Part shown: piece after piece, positions 34,833 through 44,449 of the stretch
Numbering within the stretch: the first letter of the stretch is position 1
How the letters are laid out: every line of letters starts with the position of its first letter
From: Ornithodoros turicata
Taxonomy: Eukaryota > Arthropoda > Arachnida > Ixodida > Argasidae
Direction: 5' to 3'
Length of the DNA: 64,000 nucleotides
Assembly (NCBI RefSeq): GCF_037126465.1
Contig: NC_088202.1
Location: 80,642,160-80,706,159, forward strand
Position numbers and translations under genes: made by a program
Notes under the pieces: model-generated
The model's input: only the letters and a program-made list of their open reading frames with translations
Told to the model about the DNA's origin: nothing
Database searches by the model: none

Positions 34833-35580
34833 AGGCTGGTTCACACTGTCACGTTTACGCTTGCGTCTACGGGTTACGGGCGCTTACGGTGGGGGTTGCC
34901 ATGACGACGAAGAGACGGCGTCCGCAAGATCGTTTCCGCAAGGAGCTGAAGCAACTTCAACTTTTCTCCCGCAAGCTCCCTAACCGTAAGCGCACTGGCC
35001 AATAGGATGGCAGAAATGTTCAGATGCCGCGCATGCGTTTTGTCTCGCGCGTCTCCTTGCAAAGATGGCGGAAACATTGGATGTCTTAGAAGCTCTTATT
35101 CTCCAAGTTGAGAAGTTTCCCTGGCCATAGAATAGCAAAAGAAGCGACTACAGGGATGCCACGAAAAAAGAAAACTCATGAATGACAATTAGCATAGCAG
35201 TGGGTCTGTAAGGTGATATCTTCACTCAATGAATCTGTCCGAAGTAGCGAGTTGTACGTTGCACTGTCGACGATGGCGTTAAGTTAAGAACATTAACAGT
35301 TCACAGTTAAGAACATCGTCAAGGAATGTCTGATTGTCTTCTAAAGCAGCCGGCACCGGGGTGCTGGACGCTGGACGTCATGCTACTCTGTGGCTTTTCA
35401 CTTTCTTTTTCTTTTCTATTTCACTTTTCTTCGGAAGGATGGCGCCGCTCCGCATTGGAGGAACGGAGCGCCGAAACGTAGTAATGTGAACGATGGAGGA
35501 ACGCAGCCGGCAACGAGATGAGTGCTACGTAAGCGCAACCCGTAGCCAGTAAGCGCGAACGTGGCAGTGTGAACCAGCCT
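34833..35580. mobile_element. 748 bp Harbinger-type MITE with TTA duplication
   Basis: The left end is AGGCTGGTTCACACTGTCAC and the reverse complement of the right end AGGCTGGTTCACACTGCCAC. Both continue with CGTT and CGCTTAC-rich sequence for about 45 bp. TTA flanks both sides (34830-34832 and 35581-35583), the 3 bp duplication typical of PIF/Harbinger. The interior has no transposase. Inside, at 35432-35475, a hairpin with GGCGCCGCTCCG and CGGAGCGCCGAAACG was noticed. Confidence 0.82.
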
Positions 35581-35583
35581 TTA

Positions 35584-36133
35584 GACGAGACTGCGTCGCG
35601 TTCACAATACGACAGACGCGTTCACCTTCGTACGTGCGCGACTTAACACCCCTGAACTGGCGAGCGCTAAGCAATGACACAGGGGACTGAGAAACACACA
35701 AGGGGGCCCACCACTCATTTTGCATCAGAACGTTTACATAAAAAAAATTGAATACATAGTGTGGCAGTATCAGTTTTAAAATTCTACCTCTCGTAAATCG
35801 CAGGCGGGCCAGGCTTTGCAGCGTGCTGCCCATCTGTCTGTCGCAAATCTGTCGTGGATTATTTCATAGCAGAGCCATGGCTGATTTGCAAATGCTTTGG
35901 CACATCAGCCACTGCCACTTATCTGTCGGACAGAATCAGTTCATGCTCATTGTCAGTGGTGGACGTAGACGGGCGTCCGGCTCCTTCATCATGACTGAAA
36001 CTTGTGCGACATTCCAGTCGACCAGTTTCGCCGAAAACACTTTCGCCAACTGTACGCAAAGTCGTCGATAAATATAGGCAAATCACCGCACGTTGCTCTT
36101 CTTTCGCAAGTGGCGCAGCCATTATCTCTGGCA
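35584..36133. other. no recognisable gene
   Basis: No supported feature. Two overlapping frames (35823-36071 plus and 36143-35919 minus) oppose each other and have no recognised product. Confidence 0.4.
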
Positions 36134-36253
36134 CCGCAGTCACTGAACTGACGTAACACGTTCAAATCTGCAAAACAGTGACTGAAGAGACTGCCGCAGT
36201 CACTGAACTGTCGTAACACATTCAAATCTGCACAACAGTGACTGAAGAGACTG
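36134..36253 (+). repeat. 60 bp tandem duplication with internal hairpin
   Basis: Two copies of a 60 bp unit (36134-36193 and 36194-36253), each starting CCGCAGTCACTGAACTG and ending CAGTGACTGAAGAGACTG. They differ at about four positions. CAGTCACTG and CAGTGACTG within each unit can pair, so each copy can form a hairpin. Confidence 0.85.
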
Positions 36254-36966
36254 CGACATCGCACGAAAATCGTTAAGACAGCGCGGCACACACAAGTTTT
36301 ATAATAACCGAAGTGCGGATAATTCTCGACTCGCCTGTATATTCGGAGAATATGTTGTTTTCTTGCCGTGAGATTACGACTCGCTGCTACGGAATGGCCT
36401 AAGATTCACGGTGAAGTGTGTAACACTATTTTCGTACGCATGGAGAAACAAAATTTGTCTTTCAGCACCCAAAAAATAAAGTTTGTCAATTTCGGTTTCA
36501 AAATGCAAAATCCGTGTTTCGGTATGACTAAACCAAAATCCGGATTTCCAGCTTTTTATCGCGGGAAATGGAGTCCTAGCATCCCTGTTCATCACGATCT
36601 ATTAATTTCATTTCTAGACTTCTAAGTTTACATTCTAATACATATTGTCTAATACTAACTATATACTCGCATTCATTCATGCATTAACCGCCTTCTTTAG
36701 GCGCTGATCATGCTTGTTCTAAAAAAAAATAGAAAATGTTGTTGACCTGCCAGTTCGAATTTAAGTTAGACGTCGCGCGAACCCAGGACGAGACGAAAAC
36801 GACAAGACAAGAGCCTTTGGAACTTATTATAGTATCTTTCATTACTTGGTTGGTTGGCTTGGTTTAGTGTAGATTACCTATTCTTAACCCTATTTCCTTA
36901 TCCGTAGCCTCATTGTTCTTACCTTGATACAAGCGCAGCAAGCTATTCTTGGTTTACGACTCCATG
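36254..36966. other. no recognisable gene
   Basis: No motif on either strand. Opposed short frames at 36368-36625 are likely shadows. Confidence 0.4.
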
Positions 36967-37171
36967 GCCTGGTTTGATCAATGCTGGTTAACTTTGAACC
37001 GAGATCAAGGGTTGCTAAAACTTGAAGTTCACACTCAATTCTTTTTTACAAACCTTAGTTGGTGACGTGATGAATGTTTCGGTGACAATAGCTCCCTTAA
37101 TGAAGCAGAGTTAAGCGTTAAATGACTGTTGATCTCGGTTCAAATGTTAATCAGCGTCGGCGAAACCGGGC
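36967..37171. mobile_element. 205 bp MITE with CCATG duplication
   Basis: The left inverted repeat is GCCTGGTTTGATCAATGCTG then GTTAACTTTGAACCGAGATC. The reverse complement of the right end is GCCCGGTTTCGCCGACGCTG then ATTAACATTTGAACCGAGAT. The arms are about 45 bp. CCATG occurs directly outside both ends (36962-36966 and 37172-37176). There is no coding capacity. The superfamily was not assigned. Confidence 0.72.
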
Positions 37172-38001
37172 CCATGTCGTTTCCGATTTTGCGCATAATG
37201 TGCTTAACTATTAATTCACATGCTGCACAGTTCTTGTTGCACTCTTGTAGTGAATGCGCAGGCCCTGCATTGAACTCGTAGGAAACGAAGCGGGATTTGA
37301 ATCAGGTCGTGCTAGGAGCCCCAGTGAGATTGGTGGACAATTTATCACAAATTGTCGCCCAACGTGGGGCAGTAGTACCTATCATGTCACACACCCGGAA
37401 ACCATGAACAACCCATTCGGTTTCTTGAACGTTTTAGGTCATGCTTTCTGTCTTCAACGAGGGTTAAAAATTGAGCGGTTCGGTAGATTATGATTATAAG
37501 CGCTATGTTTGTTATTTTAGCTCCCCGGTACTGGGGTTTTAGCGCTGTTAATCATCTTTCTGTCTTGTTGTTTTGTTATTCCTTCTGACTCGTCTCACTG
37601 ACGTGGTGATTATCCGACAGCCGTTCAGGCCACCGACGACCTTGTCCTGCGTACGACAGCGCCCACAGTCACCCAGAGACGTGTGGTCTCTGTGTTTTTG
37701 CCCAGGCTCAGGATTTTTCACTGTGAAGTTCCTTCACCAACTTGCCTGCATCTACGCGATTTTATCGTCCACAGTCACTCTCGTGCTTTCTATCTTTGGT
37801 CACAACGCGACTTTCGCTTCATAAGAGATTTTAAGCAGCAGCTCCTGAAGAAGTATTCCCGGACTGTGCAACACCTATTCGCAAATGGCCTGTGGGCCGC
37901 GTACAACATAGTGAGTGGTGCCTGTTTAAAGGAGCATGGAAGTACTCGAACAAAAATATATCAGGAGGAGTAGAGATTAGGTCTAGAAGCCCTGGGATAT
38001 A
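37172..38001. other. no recognisable gene
   Basis: Overlapping frames at 37573-37973 carry no known motif. No repeat ends were seen before the mariner TIR at 38002. Confidence 0.4.
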
Positions 38002-38184
38002 CATGGGTCGTTCAAGGTTGACCGAGACTTTTGCTCCAGAAAATCAAATCAGTGAGTAAATGTAGTTGAACGAGACTTTTGGAGGACGAAGTGCAATCTT
38101 TCTCGGGTCAGCGGCACGTGCAGACGTGCAGCAGCGACAGTTATCGTGGCGGCCAGCAGTGTGTGTGTAACTGTGGAACAGTGA

Positions 38185-38736
38185 TGCATAATCAAGTACC
38201 TTGTGAAGGAGAACGTCACACCAGCTGATATTTTGCAAAGATTTCGGCGACAGTATGTGGAACAAACAATATCCTGTGGAAGAGAGCACGAACGGTGCAG
38301 ACAGTTTGGTGAAGGACGGGATATGGTGACGAATGAACCACATGGTCACGTTCGTCGGGTTGCAGTCAGACCAGTGAACATCGCAGGCGTTCAGCAAGCC
38401 ATCCTCGAGAACCGGTGAGCTCGGAACACTGCTGCCCAGCGTAATACTAGTGTCGGCGGTGTGGAGACAATCATTCACGAGCACTCACTTCTCCGTAAAG
38501 TACGTGCAAGATTGCTTCCCCGGACACCTAGCTCACTTGTGACCAGAATGAATGGAGTGCGCATGACAGTCTCTGAGTAGCTGCGGAACCGGTTACAAAA
38601 CCGAGAGGGACGAATTTTGCAATCAACGATCGCATGGGATGAAACCTGGATGCATCATTTCACCCCAGAGACAGAGAAGCAGCATGGAATGGCGGCATAA
38701 GGCTTCCCCCGCCGAAAAACTTGAAGATATGATGCA
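38185..38736 (+). pseudogene. mariner transposase, N-terminal part
   Basis: Reads IIKYLVKENVTPADILQRF, the first helix-turn-helix, followed by CRQFGEGRDMVTNEPHGHVR, VETIIHEHSLLRKVRARLLP and the block holding the first catalytic Asp (AWDETWMHHFTPE, Asp codon 38638-38640). A frameshift near 38690 moves the frame to MEWRHKASPAEKLEDMMQ, which is cut at the GATGCA site. Stops at about 38416 and 38580 also break it. The rest of the protein resumes at 42747. Confidence 0.85.
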
Positions 38737-39510
38737 AGTTACAGTGGCATCAAATCAATGACAGATCTGTGTATGTGTCCGTGGCGTCTCCTTCGAAAGG
38801 AAGCCTCACATGCATCGGTAGACCATCTTCGTCAAAGTCAATGTGCTTTACAGGATTCCATTGTGAAACGAAATCCCCCCCCCCCCAAAAAAAAGACGTT
38901 ATTTTAGGGTGAACCGTAACGGAATGAAAAACCGTAAACATTTTTTATGCTCCGGAGGGTAACCGAAAGAACTTGTTTTCGGTTTTTGGTTCAAGTGGAA
39001 AGGGGGATAATTGAACTACTTGGATCTCAAAAGCACATATCGCAAGAGCTCAAGTGCACAATACAAGGCATCTATCAGTGTTTAGGTAGGAACATTTGAA
39101 ATTCATTCTCTCACCATCCACTGTATGTGTGTGTGTGTGTCATTCTCTTGGATCAAAGGTCCCATCTCTCTCCAGAATTACTCGACGAGTTGCTGTTACT
39201 TAGGTCAACTACATTGTAGTTATTTATGCACGAGCGTCACATCACAACAATGTTCCACAGCGCAAGACGTGCACGTTGTTTTCTCTAAGCCACTTGATGG
39301 GACCTTGTAACCCCGCTCATTTTTCTACCTCTGTTTGACATCTTGGATAGAGTAGAAGGTGTTATTTTCGCTGCAGTAAGTTTTCCTTACACCATGTGAA
39401 ACTGAACCGGTTCGAACCGTTATTTTTTACACCGGAGATGAACCGGAACTGAGCCGTTTCCTTTGAACCTAAACAAAAACCAGAACGAAAAACGTTTCGA
39501 TTCGTCTTTA

Positions 39511-42373
39511 GACCGGTTTCACACCAACGTGACGTGTTTCGAGTTCGTGAAATTCGTCTTTTTGGGACTGCATTTTTCCTCGTTGATCATCCGTGTGCTC
39601 ACCGTGTTCGGGGCGTGTGCCTGTGTTTTCTTGTTTAGTTTTTTTTTTTTTTTTTTTTTTTTCACTTTTCACAGGCTCAACTCGGGTTCATGCAGGCCAT
39701 ACACACTACCGTATTTCCTCGCGAGTGCCGTGTTCGCGACGATAAATTTCCCCCATGCCCCGATTCTTAGCGATTTTCACGGAACAAACTCGTCTTTAAC
39801 TCCGTGCCTTTTCTGACTACATAGTTTCTCCTTCGCGTCATATCAAAATTTGTAGCGAATGGAAAACGGACCAGCATTGCTCAGTTATGCTATACACACT
39901 GTCCTAGCCCGTGTGCCCGCTCCGTAAAAATCACTGCATGTCCGTTTCTTGTCCGTGTTTCTCGGGAACCACACATCCTTTGATGCATTATTGTTGTCGT
40001 TCCCGCTCCTCAACGGTATTAGGTCGTTGGGATTTTGTTACCTCTTTGTTTCAAGAACATATTGTTGTTCCTTCATTAGCGGTCATATCATCGATATTAC
40101 TATATTTTGGATACTTTTGTTTTTACGTATATTTTTATATGTACAGGTTATATTTTTACCTCTGTGTTGACAAAAAGACCAACTAAAAACGTTCCCTGCT
40201 TGCAACGTTTCCCGTCGTAAATCGTTTGTCACAGGCACGGCAGGAAAAAAATGACGTGGTATGAAGGTCTGAGAGTCATAGCTTGAATTCACAGAACTAC
40301 TACATGAATGACGATGGGATGAGGTGTTTCACCGCGGGTGAATCCACGTAGTGGCGAAACGGCAGGCCAGAAAGGTGGGTCTCACAATTCTACAGAAACA
40401 GCAGAAACAGGAGTCTCGCCGGGAAGGAATGAGAAGTCTCTTCTGGCCATCCACAAAGCTCTAGTCCGAGTGACTCTGCTATATAGCCTACCTGTCTTGC
40501 ACGGAATTTCGCAGACGCAAGAACAACGACTGCGGTGTATTCTAGCACGGAGCATAAGGGTATGTCTCGGCGTCCTGAGAGCTGCGGAAACGCGGATGGT
40601 GATAACAGAAGCCCATGAAATACCCATTGAACTCTTACGACAGAGGGAGACCATTCGCCATTAGTTGCACCTTAAAGCTCACCACCGCCGCCAACCACTA
40701 ATAGCAAAAGTTTGTCGCCGGAAGCAAAGTAATGCATACAACTATTCCATGGAAGTGAAACCTAAGGTTCCCCCGTTTTCAGCAAAATCAGCGGTGTCCA
40801 CGACGCCTCCGTGGTCGCTTCCATTATCATCGATTTCACAGTCAATCCCTGGTCTTAACGTCAAAAGAAACCAAGTGCCTACATCAGTTGTCAAACAGCT
40901 GACAGCGGATATGATGTATAGTCGATATACTGACCACACTGCAGTTTTCACTGACGGATCCACCAGTTATGAATGTCCATCGTCTGCGTTTGTTATCCTA
41001 AAGGACGGTGTGTCGCATGGATACCGTCTCTCACACCGCACATCATCAACGTCGGCTGAGCTATATGCTATCCTGTTGTTTCTGCGTAAGACATCGTGTG
41101 ACGATCCGCGGACCTGGGTCGTTTACTCAGATTCAAAGGCTGCTCTTCAATGTATAGCCAAGATGGGGATACGTGGACCGCTCGCCCCAGTAGTCACTGA
41201 TATACTCCATCAAGTTCAGCGTCTAAGCGATCACGGTCATCATATCCCTGCTGTAGGACCCGGGTCACTGTGGTTTGAGCGGAAACGAAGAGGCCGACAG
41301 AGCGGCAACGGCTGCCCAGCAGTCTCGGACGGTTGCACCAATAGTGTTATCAAGAGGAGACAGGAGATCACTTCTGATTGAGCTCATCCAGCCACTAGCT
41401 CGCCAGCAGTGGAGTCGGGACATCACTGACAGGTCTCTCATGTATTCGGTGGATCCAACTTTGTCCTTCTCAGTTCCAGACCGTTTACCACGCTATTTTA
41501 CGTCCCTCCTGCACAGGCTTCGTCTCAATGTAGCCCTCACTCCCCAATTCAAGTACCGTATCGGATACTGTGACAGCAGCCTGTGCCCCAAATGTGTGTG
41601 TCGTAGCGAACATTGAGCACGCCCTAACAGAATGTGAGCTCTATGCAACGGAGAGGCGGCAACTCTGTGCTCAGCTGAGTACTGCTAGCCGACAGACGTT
41701 TAACTTGGCTGCAATTCTTTGGCCCATATGTCAGAGCCATGTGCAACACCGTCGAGGTCTTCTGATGTTCTTGGAGTTCCTCTCGTCTACCAGTTTGCTC
41801 CAAACTCTGTAGGGTCCTCCAGTGTATCTCAATGACCATTGATGCTTCTTTCATGTGTTTTTTTTTTTCTTCACCTTCCTTTTCTGTGACGTAGCGCAGC
41901 GCAGCTAGTGGAGGAGAGCTCAGTTGTTGTACTTGCACATAACTTTAACTTCATTTTCATATCTCACATCTAATGTTTCGCGTGTAATGGGGTAGTGTAC
42001 AGCTCTCCACTGGTGAATCACCCCAGGTCATAGTCACGATTTATTTGTTATTGTTGGTGGTGTCTCGCCTATCGTGTAGGGCCCGTGTCCTCGAGTCTGG
42101 CCTACTCACTCATTTTCCCTTCATTTAATTCTTATTTGTGTAGGTGTCAAGATGCACACGGACGAGGAATTCGGTTGTGTGAAAGGGCGCATCTATACGG
42201 CGAGCCGAGTGCGTGAAATATGGGCCAAAATAGGACGCACCGAGAGCCTCTCGGCACAGACACACGGTCAGTGAACAAACCTGTATGTGTGAATAGCACC
42301 ATATGGGCCTTAATGGGTCCGTTTCTCGTCCGTGAAAAACACGGAGGAGAAAAACGTTAGTGTGAAACCGGCC
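39511..42373. mobile_element. Harbinger-type TIR element holding a LINE
   Basis: The left terminus is GACCGGTTTCACACCAACGT and the reverse complement of the right is GGCCGGTTTCACACTAACGT. TTA flanks both (39508-39510 and 42374-42376). The CGGTTTCACAC word and TTA duplication match the MITE at 34833 in style. The only coding matter inside is the I-like LINE at 40395-41812, so the original element was non-autonomous. Confidence 0.75.
40395..41812 (+). pseudogene. I-like LINE, thumb to RNase H and C-terminus
   Basis: Begins with the post-RT region: KSLLAIHKALVRVTLLYSLP, VLHGISQTQEQRL, RVCLGVLRAAETRMVITEAH. RNase H follows with FTDGS at 40947-40961, SAELYAILLFLRK and VVYSDSKAALQ. After a frameshift near 41265 come SGNEEADRAATAAQQ and then RLPRYFTSLLHRLRLNVALT and PQFKYRIGYCDSSLCPKC. 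A second shift near 41605 leads to IEHALTECELYATERRQL and a stop at 41812. The RT palm is missing (5' truncation). A poly-T tract in the 3' UTR (41859) matches the sister copy at 12.86-13.18 kb. Confidence 0.85.
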
Positions 42374-42434
42374 TTAGGATGGCGGTGGCTCCGTTTATCA
42401 TGCCGTCGGAGCCATTGAGGTAGCAGGTGATCAA

Positions 42435-42652
42435 TGAGAAACGCGATAACAGCTGTCGCTGTAAAATATCTCCCCAAGCAGCACAATGTACTGAAAGTCG
42501 AGTGCAATAGGGGTGGACGGGTAGGTGGAAGGCCTTGAACAGACTCTTGAAACTAAAGTACATTGATAAGACACATACCGTCCACACCTATTGCACTCGA
42601 CTCCCAGTACATTGTGCTGCTTGGGTCGTCATATCTGTTATCTCGTTTCTTC
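42435..42652. repeat. inverted repeat with 75-86 bp arms
   Basis: The left arm (42435-42520, GAGAAACGCGATAACAG... to ...AATAGGGGTGGACGG) pairs with the right arm (42578-42652, CCGTCCACACCTATTGCACT... to ...GTTATCTCGTTTCTTCG). The arms share GCAGCACAATGTACTG and GTCGAGTGCAATAGG. The left arm has about 11 extra bases, CAGCTGTCGCTGTAAAA, a word repeated at 42719-42736 beside the right edge of the 4 kb insertion. Confidence 0.75.
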
Positions 42653-42746
42653 GCATAGTCTCGCTTGGTTTTCGGCGATGCGACATACGGGACAGGATCT
42701 TCACGAAATTGAGCCCTTCACAGCTGTCGCTGTAAAACAAAAGCAA

Positions 42747-43219
42747 GATGCAGCCGTCTGCTGGGAAGTCCATGGAAACTGTCTTCTGGGACATGCCGGG
42801 TGTCATCCATGTGGACTTCTTGGGGCAAGAGGTCACGATTAATGCCCAGTACTACTCCACGTTGACAAAGGATGCCGTGCGAAACGCAAATCGCAAGAAA
42901 ACAGCTGTGATGTTGCCCGGAAGGGTCATTCTTCTTCGTGAAAATACCCGGCCTCATACGGCGTATTTGACGGTAGCAACTCTGGGCGAAATACGCTGGG
43001 AGGTTTTGCCTCATGCCCCTTACAGATTTAGTCTTAAGCGATTATCATTTGTTTGGGCCCCCTAAAGAGAACCTTGGAGGAAAGACGTTCCACACAGATG
43101 GATTAAACCCTCCAGAAATACGTCCTGCAGTGGCTACAACAGCAGCCAACTTCTTTCTACGCCAAAGGCATCAAAGGGTTGCGACAGCGATGGCAGCGTT
43201 GTCTAGATGCATACAATGA
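42747..43219 (+). pseudogene. mariner transposase, C-terminal part
   Basis: Continues the split gene: QPSAGKSMETVFWD, VDFLGQEVTINAQYYSTLTK, then VILLRENTRPHTAYL, where the second catalytic position, normally Asp in HDN, reads Glu (GAA). A frameshift near 43020 moves the frame to LSDYHLFGPPKENLGGKTFH with the third Asp, and the protein ends RCIQ at 43219. The catalytic change plus the frameshifts make it inactive. A 13-base A run follows at 43229. Confidence 0.87.
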
Positions 43220-43323
43220 GTACTTTGAAAAAAAAAAAAAATCTGACGTAATTCGGTGCTTCTTGAATTTTACATTGTATTTAAAGAAATAAAGGTCTCT
43301 TCCAACCTTGAACGACCCCTTTA

Positions 43324-44365
43324 CATTCGCGTAAAAAGTATGACAGCAGCGCACATACCTGGTGCGCAAGAGTGCTTTGAATCTCGCGGGTCAGGGAAGC
43401 TCCTTCCCTGGGCTGCCAGTCTGCAACGTTCGCCTATCCCGCGTCTCGACCGGTGGTGGTGGTGAAAGGGCTCGCCGTTGTCCGCCTCACAGAGGTGGGC
43501 TGGAGACGTTCCTTCCTCCGACAACTGATTGCCCTCGCGTGGCATGGTTGCGACATCTGAGGAGTACCTTCTCTCACGCGGTTCTAAATATAAGCGCGAT
43601 GGAACACGTGATTTCAAGCAGCGGCCAATGGTAGAGTCGTTTATGTGGTTCCATACCGTGTTTCAAGAGAACTCCGTAAAATATATGTTCTTCGAAGTGC
43701 CCTCCCTGCTTCTTTGAGGTGCTTCCGACGTCCGTGCGACGCCGGATCTCTACCGGAGAACGTAACTCCTCACGCAAGAGAACTTTTCACGTGTTGCCAT
43801 CCAATGTGACACTCGCTGCACGCCACACCTACGTTGTCGAGGCCGTTTCTAATGCAGAATGCATTCTTAGGTTGCTTCAATTCAGCGAGTGGCGTGCGTG
43901 GCGCCACGGCGGCGACACCACCTGTATGTAACGGCATCCACTACTGAGCATTGAAATATTGGAAACATCTTCATGTCCCGAGCTAGAATTGAATCACGGT
44001 CGTTTGGTTTTTAGGTCAAATGTTCTGGCACACAGCTACGGACAGGGTGCTGTGCACATGATACTCTGCAGATCTGAAGTTTGTTCTCCTTCTTCAGTCC
44101 ACACGGCTGCTAGATGTTTCGCGGCGTCACAGATCATCCGTTACCCAAACTACATTTTACTGCAGCGGCTCCAATGCTACGTCGGACGTGCTGAGTTACT
44201 GCCGGCATCGAATAAATCGGATGATATTGTTTCTTTCATCATGAAGGTTGTCGAGTCTGTTCATATTGATGACCCGAACGTAATGGACGGGACTAATTTC
44301 GCCTTGGAACTATTCGAATACATTGGTTTCGGAAGGGACGTCGCCACGGTTCAAAATTAGAACAT
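43324..44365. other. unassigned stretch with a 133-codon frame
   Basis: 43959-44360 (+) is open for 133 codons and contains SDDIVSFIMKVVESVHIDD and LELFEYIGFGRDVATVQN. I recognise no domain, start context or partner gene, and it sits among TE debris. It may be a fragment of an unknown element's protein or chance. Nothing else was identified. Confidence 0.25.
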
Positions 44366-44369
44366 ACGT

Positions 44370-44440
44370 ATATATTCGATTCCGAATTCGAATCGCTTAG
44401 TCAACTACTCGCTTCGGCATTCGAAAAATCCGAACAGTTT
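44370..44440 (+). repeat. fragment of a TTCGAA-rich hAT-type terminus
   Basis: GAATTCGAATCGCTTAG..., TACTCGCTTCGGCATTCGAA mirrors the right end of the MITE at 52737-53441 (GAAATTCGAATCGCATATAA, GTATTCGCTTCGATATTCG). The outermost GCACGGC end is missing, so it is a truncated copy. Confidence 0.5.
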
Positions 44441-44449
44441 GTCAACCTC

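Larger units (their letters stand above)
38737..42746. mobile_element. 4.0 kb insertion in mariner, GATGCA duplicated
   Basis: GATGCA at 38731-38736 and 42747-42752 flanks this insertion. Joining the sides through one copy keeps the transposase frame. The ends share only GTTACAG (left at 38739; right, reverse complement, TTTTACAG). It holds a nested TTA-flanked element (39511-42373), a T/C-rich stretch with AACCG words (38905-39490) that may itself be a MITE, and a strong inverted repeat near its right end. No transposase of its own was found, so the element class is unknown. Confidence 0.7.
38002..43321 (+). mobile_element. mariner element split by a 4.0 kb insertion
   Basis: The left TIR reads CATGGGTCGTTCAAGGTTGA and the reverse complement of the right TIR AAGGGGTCGTTCAAGGTTGG. 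Each is preceded by TA (38000-38001 and 43322-43323), the mariner target duplication. Subtracting the insertion (38737-42746) and one copy of its GATGCA duplication leaves about 1.30 kb, the canonical mariner size. This strongly supports both sets of boundaries. Confidence 0.88.
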
